From Phialophora verrucosa (taxonomy: Eukaryota > Ascomycota > Eurotiomycetes > Chaetothyriales > Herpotrichiellaceae), in NCBI GenBank assembly GCA_002099365.1, contig MSED01000002.1, positions 3,410,001 to 3,474,000 on the forward strand: a stretch of 64,000 nt of DNA. Reading direction: 5' to 3'. The notes under the pieces were generated by a model. That model was not told the origin of the DNA. It saw only the letters and a list, made by a program, of their open reading frames with translations, and did no database searches. A program made the translations under genes and the position numbers. Of the stretch, positions 1 through 10,469 are shown piece after piece. Position 1 is the first letter of the stretch. Each line of letters opens with the position of its first letter.

Positions 1-1253
1 CACTGTACCGTCAGCGCCCTGCACGGCGACTAGCTTTGGTGCTGGCATGCCGGCCTGCTGCGACGATGGCGCCTCTTGCGGACGCCCCGTCTTGGGAGCC
101 AATAGTCGCGAGACCGTGTTACTGCTACGAGGCACGACTTCCTGCTGGGGAAGCCCTCGAGCCGACATGAAACAAGGTTGAGAAGAAACAGAAATAGATG
201 AAGCATTGCTCCCGGAGGAGGGAGAATTCTTCATCTCAAAACTGGAAGGAGACGATGATGAGGGAAGCCCCTCCTCATCACGAAAGGAGACAAACTCGTT
301 GCAACCGAAGCCGGTTCCAACCACAGAAGAAGAAAAATGAAATGGTGGTCGTGCTTGGCCGACATCGTGGCCAGCCATTGCGGCGGCTTTGTGATCCTTC
401 GACGAACTCTGAGAGTCCATGCGAAACATCACCAAGCCATCGCAGATAACATCACTTGTGTTGTTTCGAGACATGGGCTCTGACAAAACTGTCGAGGGCG
501 CTGTCATGCTCGAATCACTAGTTGCGGTCATCGGAGTATACACTCCTGGTGACTCTATCGCTGTAGAATACGGTGATGATGTGAGCTGAGATATTTGGCT
601 GATGTTGAACTCACCACGCTCCACATGTGTGGGAGGCGTCAACGAGATGGTCGGCACAGCGAAGTCATCCGGGGACCTTGCGAGAAAGTCTGCGGGCGAC
701 ATGTCCTGGACCTCTTCGATGTGGTGGAGGTTGGGTCCAGTGTACCGATTGGGGTACGAAGCAGCTGTAGAGCTTCGCCGTTGGCCACTGTTGCGACGAG
801 GAATGGGGACAGGTCCGATCGTCGCTGAGCTGTGCGGGTGCGGTGAAGTTCGCAGAGAAGGCCGGACTGGTTGGGTCCGCGACATCGACTGACCGACCGG
901 TGCTGAAATTTGTCGCTCAAGGGAAGGTGCCGAAGGGACCGAGGAAGCCAAAGGAGCCTTGCGCTCGACCGTCAACCAAAGCAGAGGGGAGGAACAGCAG
1001 GAGTACATACATGGCCGGCACGTTTCGGGTGGGGTTCCAAGTCACCAAACATTGCACCGGACGCAGTCCGTTTCGAGGGAAGTGAAGATCCATATTGTTG
1101 GGTAGAAGCAGAGTGGTTGATCTCTGAATTCATCGATTGCCAGTATTGTGCGACCTGTTCGCGGTCGGCAGGCGAGAGGTGCTGATATTCCTGCTCGTAC
1201 GCTGCGCGACATGACTGCAGGAGCGCAATGATTTGATGAGCACCAGAGGCCAT
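1..1253 (-). CDS. Probable C2H2-type transcription factor, N-terminal part (runs off left edge)
   Basis: Two exons are visible: 1253-1011 and 957 to beyond position 1, joined by a 53-nt phase-0 intron (958-1010) with a GTATGT donor and a TTGACG branch-like site. After the join the frame stays open to the window edge, about 400 residues. The protein begins MASGAHQIIALLQSCR, then becomes rich in Ser, Pro, Thr and Gln with low-complexity stretches and a PTHVERGEFNISQ segment. This architecture, a short helical N-terminus followed by a disordered Ser/Pro region, resembles fungal proteins whose C-terminus carries C2H2 zinc fingers. No finger is visible here because the C-terminus lies outside the window, so the function is inference. 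An in-frame ATG about 32 codons upstream (near 1349) is an alternative start. Confidence 0.5.
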
Positions 1254-3455
1254 GTTGACGACCACGGAAACTGGGAGACCAATTGTCGCCGACACAGAAG
1301 CCAAAGAGAAATTACGATCACGCTGGTTCGAGTCAGCCAATGAGGCTCCCAACATCAGCTGGCCTGTCGCAGAAGCTCGTTCAGTCACTCACAATCTGTG
1401 TTCGAAAGTTCGTAGCAATGGTGAAACAGAAGCTTTCGAAATTGTATGGTGGGAACGATCAAAGGCGAAGTGAAGCGGTGACAGTATGTCAAAAATGTGG
1501 TGGTGAGAAACAGCCTTAGGAAGAGGAAACCACAGACGGGCTCGAGGGGGAGTTATAGGACCCTTTCTGTCACGGCGGTCAAAGACAAAAGGCGATCAGG
1601 GAACACGAGACGGGCGTGGGAGTGACCCCAAGATCTTGAGATGACAGGCAAACTGCCGTTTCGAAAGAACGGCTTTGCGACGTACAGGCCGGGCAACGTC
1701 GAAGGCTTTGCTGATCTTGGAACTCGCGGAGAGCTGTTGTTCTCGCTCTGGGTTCTGATGGGCGAAGAAAGTACCCGGCCCTGCAGGCCCCTGTCAGCCG
1801 CCTGGCTTCTAGGCACTCTTTGAGCCTAGAGGCGCCACCTTCTGGGCGCTCAATTCGCCCGGACCAGACGCCTTGCCTGGCTGGTGCTGGTGCGGGTTTG
1901 ATCCGGCAAAAGCGGTACCACGGCCAAGGTCGGTGGAGTGAGTGCTGCCCACGCACTTCTTCTCGCGAGCAAACCACAAGCCAATGGCTCACTTTGCAAC
2001 TTCGACGAGTGTGACGATCACCATTGGCCGCCCTGGAGAATTCGCTCCGAGGATGGCCGTGATGCGCTGTTCATTGGCGACATGCAGGGAGCTGCAGTGT
2101 TTCTTGGCCGCCTCACTTTCAACTTCTTCCCTCAGCGAGTCAGCTTCCTGTGTGAGCTTGATTCATGCCCAACATCATCCACACTACCTTAATACGTGAT
2201 ACAACCACAGTGTGCGTGGGTTGGCATTCTCGACGGGACGTCTTCCCGAGCCTGATTAGCCTCGTCAACGCCCAAGTACAATTACCAGAGGAGTCAGGTT
2301 GCAATGTACAATGACATGCATTGCCCGCTTGGGGGTTGCTTCCGAACTGGTTCACGCAAAAAGGACATTGCGTTCTCTGTGTAACCTGTACAACATTGCC
2401 GCAGAGAAGTATGTCACTGTGTAACCGATCCAACCAGGAGAATTGAGTCACCGCTAGCCGGAGCAGGAGTTCATGTGGTCTTTTTGAATCTGAATGAACC
2501 CGAAACAGATAGCTCTGGACCAGGTAGGCAGTACTATCACAAAGGAATACAGAGAGAGCCAGATGCTCATTTGCTGGCGCACCGAAATGTTCGTGCCCAA
2601 CGCTCTCGTCGGGTGAGCAAAGATCAAGCCCCCGCAAACCTAGCTCACCGCCGACGTTGCTCACCTGAACACAGGGATGGAGCCGATTTTCCGCAAGGGC
2701 CGCAGGATCGAGATGCCTCTACACCAAGTAGGAGTAGGCAAGCTTGCCTACAGCTGAAGCGAGGTCCTGCTCGGTGCTGATGTCGGACACGATGGTTCGG
2801 AAGAACACATGTTTCGTTGCAGAGAAGGACTCCGGTATTTCGTACTGGGGGTACCTATGTACCACTTAGCCCCGAGTATTGTTTGTCCTTTCCCCGAAGG
2901 TGTTACAGTAACAATTGCAAAGCCATCATATTATGGCGTCTGTGGGCAAGCGCGCCAGGAGTGGTGGCTTGCCCACGAGCAATGGGTGATGTCGTCGTCT
3001 GCCATCACAGTTGTGAATACAATTACGTACTCCATGCTCGTTGTTGCACCTGTCGATCGATCCGCACCCCCGTGTTTGTGCCTGCTGATCGAGCGGTGAG
3101 ATCACCAGGTCAAACCGGGGATCCGTGAAGCGAGTTTGGAAATCAGAAACGGGCGAGTTCATGACGCACGCAGAGCGACAATCCGCAGATCTTGTGAATA
3201 GACACCGCAGGGTTCGCGTGGATGGCCCGAAGCGAAAGTCTGAGCACCGTGGCTCCCACGCATCCTTCGAGTTCACGGAGTTCGTACGAGGTACGGGGTA
3301 CGAGAATTCGTACAAGCACCTATTGAGATGGGAAGGTTTGCCAGGGAATGACTCAGCATGTTTACTTGTGTTCCCGAAGTGGATGCTTCGCAAAGTCCAC
3401 AACAACCAAGTCCATCGAAAGACAGCGACCCCTCGATTAGCTGCACGCGTCTACA
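1254..3455. other. Long intergenic region, no supported gene
   Basis: About 2.2 kb lie between the divergent C2H2-like gene and the condensin gene. Open frames up to about 174 codons exist (for example minus 2140-2664), but they show no recognisable domain, no splice-linked continuation and no protein-like composition. The region presumably holds both promoters and 5' UTRs. An 18-bp perfect palindrome is listed separately. Confidence 0.6.
2734..2751. repeat. 18-bp perfect palindrome
   Basis: The sequence GTAGGCAAG/CTTGCCTAC is an uninterrupted perfect palindrome without a loop. It lies about 700 bp upstream of the condensin gene. It could be a dimer binding site or chance; nothing nearby identifies a partner. 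Confidence 0.5.
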
Positions 3456-5876
3456 ATGTCGGTCGGCGAGATATTTTCAAACGCGCAACAGTCTCTTGTC
3501 AGCCACAAGGCTCTTGCGAGACGATTGCGCCGGCTCGAGGATTCGCCTAATTTCGAAGCGCACATCAAACAATGCGTCTTCCGGCTGCTCGACGTGAGCA
3601 AGTCCGAAGCAGCTGGCACTCGTGTCATCAAATTCCTCACAACCTACCTTGCCGCAGATGATGCTTCGAACCAGATATCCTCCAGCATCTTGTTGGCCAT
3701 TCTTCCCTTTCTCTGTGCGAAAGACAAGACTGTTCGGTACCGCGCCACGCAAATCACATGCCAGATTCTTGGGGTCCTGCAAGCAATCGAAGACGACGTG
3801 TACAAAGTCATCAGACATGAACTCATCAAGAGACTGAGAGACAAAGTACCTGCGATTCGACTGGAGGCGGTCATGGCTTTGGGCAGGTTGGTTGAGAGCG
3901 AGATGGAAGAGGAGGACGATGAGCAGGACTCGGATGGGGACTACGCGCCTGGGTTGCTTGATAAACTGCTCGATGTTCTACAGAATGACACCAATGCAGA
4001 GGTCAGACGTGCGCTCTTGGTCAACTTACCTGCGACGCCCAAGACACTGCCGTACCTACTCGAGCGTGCCAGGGATCGTGATGGACCAACTAGGAGAGCC
4101 CTCTACGCGAAACTGCTTCCCAAGCTAGGCGATTTCCGACACCTGTCTTTGTCCATGCGAGAAAAGCTGCTGCGGTGGGGTCTGCGAGACCGTGACGAGA
4201 GAGTCCGCAACGCCGCAGCCCGAGTCTTCCGAGAACATTGGATCGAGAATTGCGCAGCGACTGAGATACCAAAATCTGTCGAGGATAGGGACGAAACGGG
4301 CGCGGACGAAGAGACACGTGGGAAGAAGGAGAAGCTGGGGTTCTACGAACCCAACATCAACGCCTTGCTCGAACTACTGGAAAGAATTGACACGCTAAAT
4401 AATGGCAACGAAGACGGCATTGCTCTGGAAGCAATGAAGGAATTCTGGGCGGGTCGGCAAGATTACCTTGACGCAGTTAACTTCGACGATGACTTCTGGG
4501 ACCATCTGACTTCAGAGTCGGCATTCATGGCAAGAACTTTCAATGACTATTGCCAGTCAAACCCGAAGTACTACGGCTTGGTCGAGGAGAAGATGCCCGA
4601 AGTCACCCGCTTGGGGTTCCATCTCCAGAAGCACATTAATGAGCTCACCAGTAGAGTCCAATCTGCTACCGAGGCGGGCACGGATGAAACTATGGCGCTG
4701 CAGACGGAACAAGAATTCATTGTCGAGCAACTGCTCTACATCGCTCAGTCACTTGACTACACGGACGAGATTGGTCGTCGCAAGATGTTCTCGTTGCTTC
4801 GGCATGCTCTGTCGATGGCAGACCTACCCGAAGATTGCACTCGGTTGGCTGTGGAAGCGCTTCGACTTGTCTGCAACCCGGATGCTGCGGGCGAGCGAGA
4901 ATTCACCGCGGTAGTACTCGAAGCCATCGCAGAAGTGCACGATAACATCGCCTCTTCCGACCTCGAAGACGAAGCAGATAATGATGATGAAGACAGCTTC
5001 GTCTCCGCCAGGAGTGAAGTGAGCAGTGACTCGACGCCCAAGCAGACACAGACCAAGACCAAGAAGAACAAAACACCTCTCACTGAGGAGGAACAAGAGG
5101 CCAAAGCCGTCAAGGAGATTGTCATCAACATGAAGTGTCTACACATCGCGCAATGCATGTTACAGAATGTGGCCGGCAACTTGCAATCAAACATAGACCT
5201 GCGGACCATGTTTGACAATTTGGTGATTCCGGCCGTGCGGTCTCATGAGTCTTTGATTCGAGAAAGAGGTGTCCAATGTCTTGGCTTGTGCTGCTTGCTG
5301 GAACCGAAGCTCGCAGACGAGAATATGCGGCTGTTTACTCACTTGTTGAAGAAAGGGCATGAGACTCTGCAGGTCCTAGCCTTGCAGATTCTCTGCGATA
5401 TCGTTCTTGCCAGAGGCCCTCCTTCAGCGGCCCCTGCTTCATCGGATGATCCATCGACGTCTCCCAATACGAGCAACGAAGGAGAGGCGGTCGCTGCCAC
5501 CAATTCCACCAAAGCATTGACGTCTCTCTTGTCTCCCTTCATCAAAGCCCTCTCCGTCACATTCCCGGAAGATGTGCGCCTTGTCTCCACAACCTCCCTC
5601 TGCAAGTTCATGCTCTGCGGCTTCTACACTGGCAACGAAGGCCTCTTCGATCAGATTGTCGAGCGCGCCATCGGTGTAACCGCAAAGGGGTGGGAGCTGT
5701 TGGAGAAAGTGAGGAACGCGGTGCAAGTCGAAGGGAAGAACAGCGATAAGCAGGATGGTAAGGAGGTACCAAAGACTCCGAGGAAGAGCCATGCGGGGAC
5801 GGCAAGCACAAGGAATAGCAATGATGGTGTTGGGACGGCAGGCGAACGACTCAGCGGCGAGGGTATTGAGCTGTGA
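3456..5876 (+). CDS. YCG1: Condensin complex HEAT-repeat subunit (Ycg1/Cnd3/CAP-G)
   Basis: A single exon encodes 806 residues. The product is the HEAT-repeat kleisin-binding subunit of condensin, which helps load the SMC2/SMC4 ring on mitotic chromatin in the nucleus. The start, MSVGEIFSNAQQS, matches the usual beginning of the family core. It is followed by HEAT repeats across roughly residues 20-250 (for example KTVRYRATQITCQILG and PAIRLEAVMALGRLV), an acidic insert near 150-165, and the conserved central part with NMKCLHIAQCMLQN. A second acidic linker rich in Asp, Glu and Ser sits near residues 505-535. The C-terminus ends in a basic, Ser/Thr-rich tail. Yeast Ycg1 and human CAP-G are about 1,000 residues, so the C-terminal HEAT region looks short here. 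A TAG precedes the ATG in frame, supporting this start. The gene converges on the SF3a3 gene. Confidence 0.88.
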   Translation: MSVGEIFSNAQQSLVSHKALARRLRRLEDSPNFEAHIKQCVFRLLDVSKSEAAGTRVIKFLTTYLAADDASNQISSSILLAILPFLCAKDKTVRYRATQITCQILGVLQAIEDDVYKVIRHELIKRLRDKVPAIRLEAVMALGRLVESEMEEEDDEQDSDGDYAPGLLDKLLDVLQNDTNAEVRRALLVNLPATPKTLPYLLERARDRDGPTRRALYAKLLPKLGDFRHLSLSMREKLLRWGLRDRDERVRNAAARVFREHWIENCAATEIPKSVEDRDETGADEETRGKKEKLGFYEPNINALLELLERIDTLNNGNEDGIALEAMKEFWAGRQDYLDAVNFDDDFWDHLTSESAFMARTFNDYCQSNPKYYGLVEEKMPEVTRLGFHLQKHINELTSRVQSATEAGTDETMALQTEQEFIVEQLLYIAQSLDYTDEIGRRKMFSLLRHALSMADLPEDCTRLAVEALRLVCNPDAAGEREFTAVVLEAIAEVHDNIASSDLEDEADNDDEDSFVSARSEVSSDSTPKQTQTKTKKNKTPLTEEEQEAKAVKEIVINMKCLHIAQCMLQNVAGNLQSNIDLRTMFDNLVIPAVRSHESLIRERGVQCLGLCCLLEPKLADENMRLFTHLLKKGHETLQVLALQILCDIVLARGPPSAAPASSDDPSTSPNTSNEGEAVAATNSTKALTSLLSPFIKALSVTFPEDVRLVSTTSLCKFMLCGFYTGNEGLFDQIVERAIGVTAKGWELLEKVRNAVQVEGKNSDKQDGKEVPKTPRKSHAGTASTRNSNDGVGTAGERLSGEGIEL

Positions 5877-6210
5877 CGATTACGTATCAACGACACCAAA
5901 CAGCGCCTTGGGTAATGACGGGGGACTTGGTTATGAATGCTCTTGAGCAGCCTTTTTGTTTTTTTTTTCTTTTGTGGCACGTCTGGATACTATGGCTTGA
6001 TGGTACAGGTGCAAGTAGCGCATTCGAACTTTTGGGTATCATCCATCATGGCCGTCCGGCCTCCTCATCTTCCCCCCTAATGTATACCAACCCAAGTGCC
6101 ATGGCGCTTCCTTTCCACGGCAGTTCTTTGCTACATAGCATGGCACTTCCTGCAAACTGCAATGCATCTCCGGCGCGGCACTTTCCACGTATTGCAATCG
6201 ACGGCGGTCC
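5877..6210. other. Shared 3' region of convergent genes
   Basis: This 334-bp tail-to-tail spacer lies between the condensin and SF3a3 stops. It contains a T-rich run around 5950-5972 that could take part in 3'-end formation on the plus strand. No coding signal was seen. Confidence 0.55.
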
Positions 6211-7850
6211 TCAGAGGATGCCCTGCTTCTGCAAGTCCAGATAAATCCGTTCGGGCATGACGTTCCCTTCGCCATCCTCCATCTGCACGACCTGGTCGTC
6301 CTTGACCTCCCGGTCCCTCTTCTCCTTCTTGATCTTGTCCCACAGTTTCAACGCATCTTCAATGCCCGTGATCTCTCTGAACAGGCTCAATCCGCCACCA
6401 CCGGCGGCGCCTGACAACGCGGACCCGGTAATGCCCAGGCACTTCAGGCCGTAGATGTGCCGCGCCTCGCTGAAGTGCTTGTCAAACGCCCGGCGGCCCA
6501 TGTAGACGAAGTTGCCGCAGATCTCGCAGCTGAATTCCACGCCCAAGCCGTGCAATTTATACAGCCAGTATGGAATCGGCTTCCCGTCCCACGCAAGCGG
6601 CAACTTCAGCGGGTTATAGACCCTCTCTTCACCCTCGTCTTCGGAGTCGGATTCCTCGCCGGGCCTTCTATTCGCGGCGCGGCGGTCGCTGGCCAAGACA
6701 GCGGCATCGTCTTCAGCGAAGAGGGCGTCTAGCTCGGCTTGGCGCTCGCGCTCCGTCATGCCCTGCTTGCGCTCAACGTTCACGCGCGTATTTGAGCGCT
6801 CGTTGGAGAGGAGATCGGCAAGGCAGCGGATGCGATGTTCGTGGGAGGCAATGGCGCGCTCCCTCAGGGCGGTTCCGGAGATAGCTAAGGAGGGTTTCGA
6901 TGTGCCGTCCCCAGTGGCGAAGGAGTCGCCGTTGGGTTCGGATTTCTTCGCCGCGGCGTTTTTTAGGTGTTTCTTGCCTGTCAGATGCGAGTTGTAGACG
7001 TTCTGGTTGGTGAACTCCTTTTCGCACGCGGGACACCACGTCCCCGTGCCACTGCCTTCTGTCCGCGGGCCTGTGGATGTGTCTTGCTCTTTCGTCTCTT
7101 TCGTCCAGCCTGGAACTTCTCCCTTGTCCCATGCCGTGTCGAATTCTCGTTGGTATCTGAGGAACAGTTTCGGCAGGTCGTCGAGAGGTCGGGTCCTTCG
7201 CACAAACCCTTCTAGATAACCGGCCAGCCCAGCGACGTACTGCAGGTATTGGTCTGTGATCTTGTTTTGTCGCTTGAGGGGTAATCGGGGCGGCTCGAAG
7301 GCGTCGAAGCTGTCGAGGTATTGGAGGTACGTCAGTCGCTTGACGCCGGGTAGGTTGAGGTACTCTTCGTGGAGTTGAGTCAGATCCAGAAATCGGCCGT
7401 TGGATTCTTCGCCGCTAAACATATTGTCCACCTCTGACGGGATGTACTCTCCTTCTTCGGGCCGCCGTCGCTTGTATGCGCGTTCGAGGTTTTCGACCGG
7501 CTCGTTGGGATATCGTCGATGGAAGTCCTTGACCTCTTCGAGCTGCTTGTAGAATTCATCGAATGGTTCGCCTGTGGAGAGAGACTGCACTTCTTTCGTC
7601 CGCAAGCCTTCCGCGTCCTTGTAGATGTCCAGCAATCGCTTCGACTGCTCTTGTATGCGGGTCAGGAAGCCGTTGATTTGGTGATCACGGATTAATCGGT
7701 CTTTGATCTGCCACAAATGTTCAGCATAGAGTCAAGGACGGCGGAGAAATCGGAACTTACGTTTTTCGGATCTTCTGCCACGCGGTCGGTGATCGCTTGC
7801 TCCAGCCGCTCCAGGTCCTCGTGGAGGAATCTCTGGTCTTCTAGTAACAT
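6211..7850 (-). CDS. sap61: Splicing factor 3a subunit 3 (SF3a60/Sap61/Prp9)
   Basis: Two exons, 7850-7761 and 7707-6211, encode 528 residues; the 53-nt intron has a GTAAGT donor. The protein is a component of the U2 snRNP SF3a complex, which helps stabilise U2 at the branch point in the nucleus. The N-terminus, MLLEDQRFLHEDLERLEQAI, is the family signature and joins cleanly to IKDRLIRDHQINGFL across the splice. A matrin-type C2H2 finger is visible near residues 250-276 (CPAC...HLTGKKH). The conserved C-terminal finger is near 420-446 (CEIC...HFSEARH), followed by the invariant GLKCLGI segment. The C-terminus ends YLDLQKQGIL, typical of the family. Length is close to family norms. Confidence 0.95.
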
Positions 7851-8801
7851 CGTGCACTGCTGGACTGCCAAGTCAAATGGAACAAGGAGCACCACCTCGT
7901 GAAGTTCTAAAAGTTGTACAACTTGGAGAACTCGATGTACGGTGGGGGGTTGGCCCACACGGTGGCAAATCAAATTCCTCAGCCTCGTCGCTACCTGCAA
8001 GGCTGTGTGTGGCCTACACCAGACATCGGGACAGGGAGACGACCTCGCCTGCATCAACGCCTTCAAAGCAATGTTACAATGACATACCTAGTATACATAT
8101 TAGTTTACAAGTGCTGCCTACATAATATCCCGCACGTCCTTTTCACTATCTCTCACAGTTGGCGCTGGAGGGTCTCCGTCTCCCCTAGTCAATTCTGGTG
8201 GCGTTCACAAACTGCCCAGCGAGAACGTAAATTCTCAGGGCGAGCATCTCCTGACGCCATTCGCCAAAATACCGGAGATCCTGCAAAGACTGTGAAGCCC
8301 AATTCCAAATTCGAGCCTGACTGAATCACCCTACACAACCTCCAAAGATTAGATGACCGTCAACATTGAGCCGGACGTGATCCCAGACTCCAAGACGCCA
8401 ACCAAGCACCGGGCGATAATGATACAGCGGGATTCTCACGCCGGAAATCCCTGATCCCCAACCTCGAACCTTCAAAAAAGCATTTGTTCCTGCCTCCAGC
8501 TTTCAACACCCCTGGTTCAACCCCTGCGTCTATATATACTCACTGAGCCATAGAACGCCATGCTTTCAACAAACCAATATTCGCAAAGCAGCCGTATAGC
8601 TCGTAAACATAATAGCATTTCCCTGCTGTGGCCCGAACTCCTCTTTCGCGTAAAGTTGACAAATGATCGCAGTCCAAGACAAACCACGTAGAAAGAAACC
8701 GTTGAGCCCTTGGATCCAGATCGAATCGGGCGAAGACTCCAGAGGTGGAATGAAGGCGAAGTTGACACGAGGACTCACCACTGCAAGAAAATGCCGCCTC
8801 C
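7851..8801. other. Intergenic region upstream of SF3a3 and 3' of the arrestin gene
   Basis: About 950 bp hold the SF3a3 promoter and the 3' flank of the arrestin-like gene. A TATATATA run lies at 8531-8538, but it is about 680 bp from the SF3a3 start. The short frames here show no recognisable protein features. Confidence 0.5.
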
Positions 8802-10469
8802 TCACGGCCTGTATCTTGGCAGTTGTTGGTCTGTGTCTGTTACCGTGATGATCGCTGGTTGGCTCGAAGCAGCATCTCCCCTAGGAGTGTCCTCACCCAC
8901 GTCCTCGTCTGGGGAGTTGCCGGGCCCTTGGTGGCGTCTCTGATACGTCGATTCAATCTCCCCTAGACGTGCGAGAGCGCGCTCTTCAGCCGCTTCTTGG
9001 GCCTTGGATCTCCCTTTGCTGCCGAGATCTAATTCTCCAGCTCCGACGTTGGAGGTGATGGGGCTACCCATGCCAGACTTCTCCTTGCTCGATTCTTTGC
9101 CTTCATGACTGCGGCGTTGCCAAAATCCCGAGCTTGATCCGGACCCGGTGCTTTCGGCTGACATTGTAGTCATGGCCTGGGAGAGATCCGCTCCCAGAAG
9201 CGTATTCTTGTCCGAGACGCTGTCCATTCGTACAGTGGCCGGGGGGAGAATGACCGTGCATTCCGGCCCGTTCTTGACGGACGAAAACTTCTCGGTCTTA
9301 TCAGCACACTCAATCTCCAGCTCCCATAGCAGATGATATGACCGGGAGACATTGTAGGTGGTAAAATTGGGGGTAAGGGGTGTCTCAAGGCGGGAACCCA
9401 ATTTTGCATTGGCCAGACGCAGGTCAACCAGCTGTCCGAGGTTCAGCGTTGCCTCCGCCGACGTGGTCATGCCACGGACCATTGTCAGCGGCTGATTCAA
9501 CGTTTTGTACGACAGTATTGGGATTTCGTACGTCTTGCTGTCGGAAAATGTGCCTGCCGCGCGGCAGCGAATGTGTGTCTTCAGTTCGATCTTGGCCGCT
9601 TTGAGGGTCACAGCGGGCAGCGACGTTGAAGTGTCGATGGTGGTGAGACCTGGAGACAAATCTGGTGTCGCAGTTATCAGGAATGGTATAGGATCGGGGT
9701 GCATCAGTTGAATTATACTAGGTGCCTGAACGGCAAGACTGAAGGAGAACTTGGGGAGGGAATCGCGCTGAAAGATAGAGCGAGCCCGATCCCTGAACCC
9801 GAGACTGGTCCCGGCATGCTCGGGCAGGAGTTTGAGTGTCGAGATCGTGAAGAGTCGTTGGTCGGTCACAAAGTTGTAGTTCTGGATGGGTTCCGGTGTC
9901 GACAAAGGGTGAAAGATAATCGGCCGAGTTGAAACCTTGCTTTGAGGCCCGCGGATGTGGTGTAGACCCTCTGGCTCGATCAGGGTCACGTCAAGGATGT
10001 ACTCAATAAAGCACTCCGCATGGCGGCCAAACATGTGTCTCCCATGATAGCAGGACGCCGGAAGCGTGAGATCGAGGTTGTCCTCATTTACAGTGCCTCG
10101 AAAGTGATCTTTGGGCTTCCACTTCTCTCCCGCCAGAATACTTGCTGGGTCGGCTTGCTCAGGAACGACGAACTCAAAAGGCCAACTGAAGGTGCCCGCT
10201 TTGTGAGTATATTGACCCTCGTAAAGGACGAGCTCCTGCTTGAAGAACTGTGTACGGCCACGATGATATGTGACCGCTTGGCCGTGTTGTTGGATGATTC
10301 GTGATTTCGCCCGACCCCAAAATGACACGACGACTTTCCCAATTGCAACTTCATCGGCTGTGTTGAGGACGACTCGACCGCTGATGGCGTCGCCGGGAGA
10401 GTAGTGGACTTTTGGGCTGTCGAGCTCGAATGAAAGGCCTGGAGAGTCTTCGGCTTTGGTGAGGCCCAT
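8802..10469 (-). CDS. Arrestin-like (alpha-arrestin) adaptor protein
   Basis: A single exon encodes 555 residues from the ATG at 10469. The N-terminal half has an arrestin_N fold signature: FELDSPKVHYSPGDAISG at residues 13-30, the conserved beta-strand VAIGKVVVSFWGRAKS, and a TFSWPFEFVVPE segment. The arrestin_C part follows with PLSTPEPIQNYNF. The last 130 residues are Ser/Gly/Glu-rich and disordered. Fungal alpha-arrestins act as adaptors that link plasma-membrane transporters to the Rsp5-type ubiquitin ligase. No clear PPxY motif was noticed, so that specific role is uncertain. The frame extends 74 codons upstream to a possible longer start, but the extension does not resemble the family and overlaps a TATA-like element. 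Confidence 0.8.
   Translation of the reverse strand: MGLTKAEDSPGLSFELDSPKVHYSPGDAISGRVVLNTADEVAIGKVVVSFWGRAKSRIIQQHGQAVTYHRGRTQFFKQELVLYEGQYTHKAGTFSWPFEFVVPEQADPASILAGEKWKPKDHFRGTVNEDNLDLTLPASCYHGRHMFGRHAECFIEYILDVTLIEPEGLHHIRGPQSKVSTRPIIFHPLSTPEPIQNYNFVTDQRLFTISTLKLLPEHAGTSLGFRDRARSIFQRDSLPKFSFSLAVQAPSIIQLMHPDPIPFLITATPDLSPGLTTIDTSTSLPAVTLKAAKIELKTHIRCRAAGTFSDSKTYEIPILSYKTLNQPLTMVRGMTTSAEATLNLGQLVDLRLANAKLGSRLETPLTPNFTTYNVSRSYHLLWELEIECADKTEKFSSVKNGPECTVILPPATVRMDSVSDKNTLLGADLSQAMTTMSAESTGSGSSSGFWQRRSHEGKESSKEKSGMGSPITSNVGAGELDLGSKGRSKAQEAAEERALARLGEIESTYQRRHQGPGNSPDEDVGEDTPRGDAASSQPAIITVTDTDQQLPRYRP

Noticed and set aside
1325..1340. CTGGTTCGAGTCAGCC resembling a tRNA T-arm
   Set aside because: The stem does not pair and there is no cloverleaf around it.
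2140..2664. 174-codon open frame on the minus strand in the long intergenic region
   Set aside because: No domain, unlikely composition (many Cys and His), no flanking splice logic; treated as chance.
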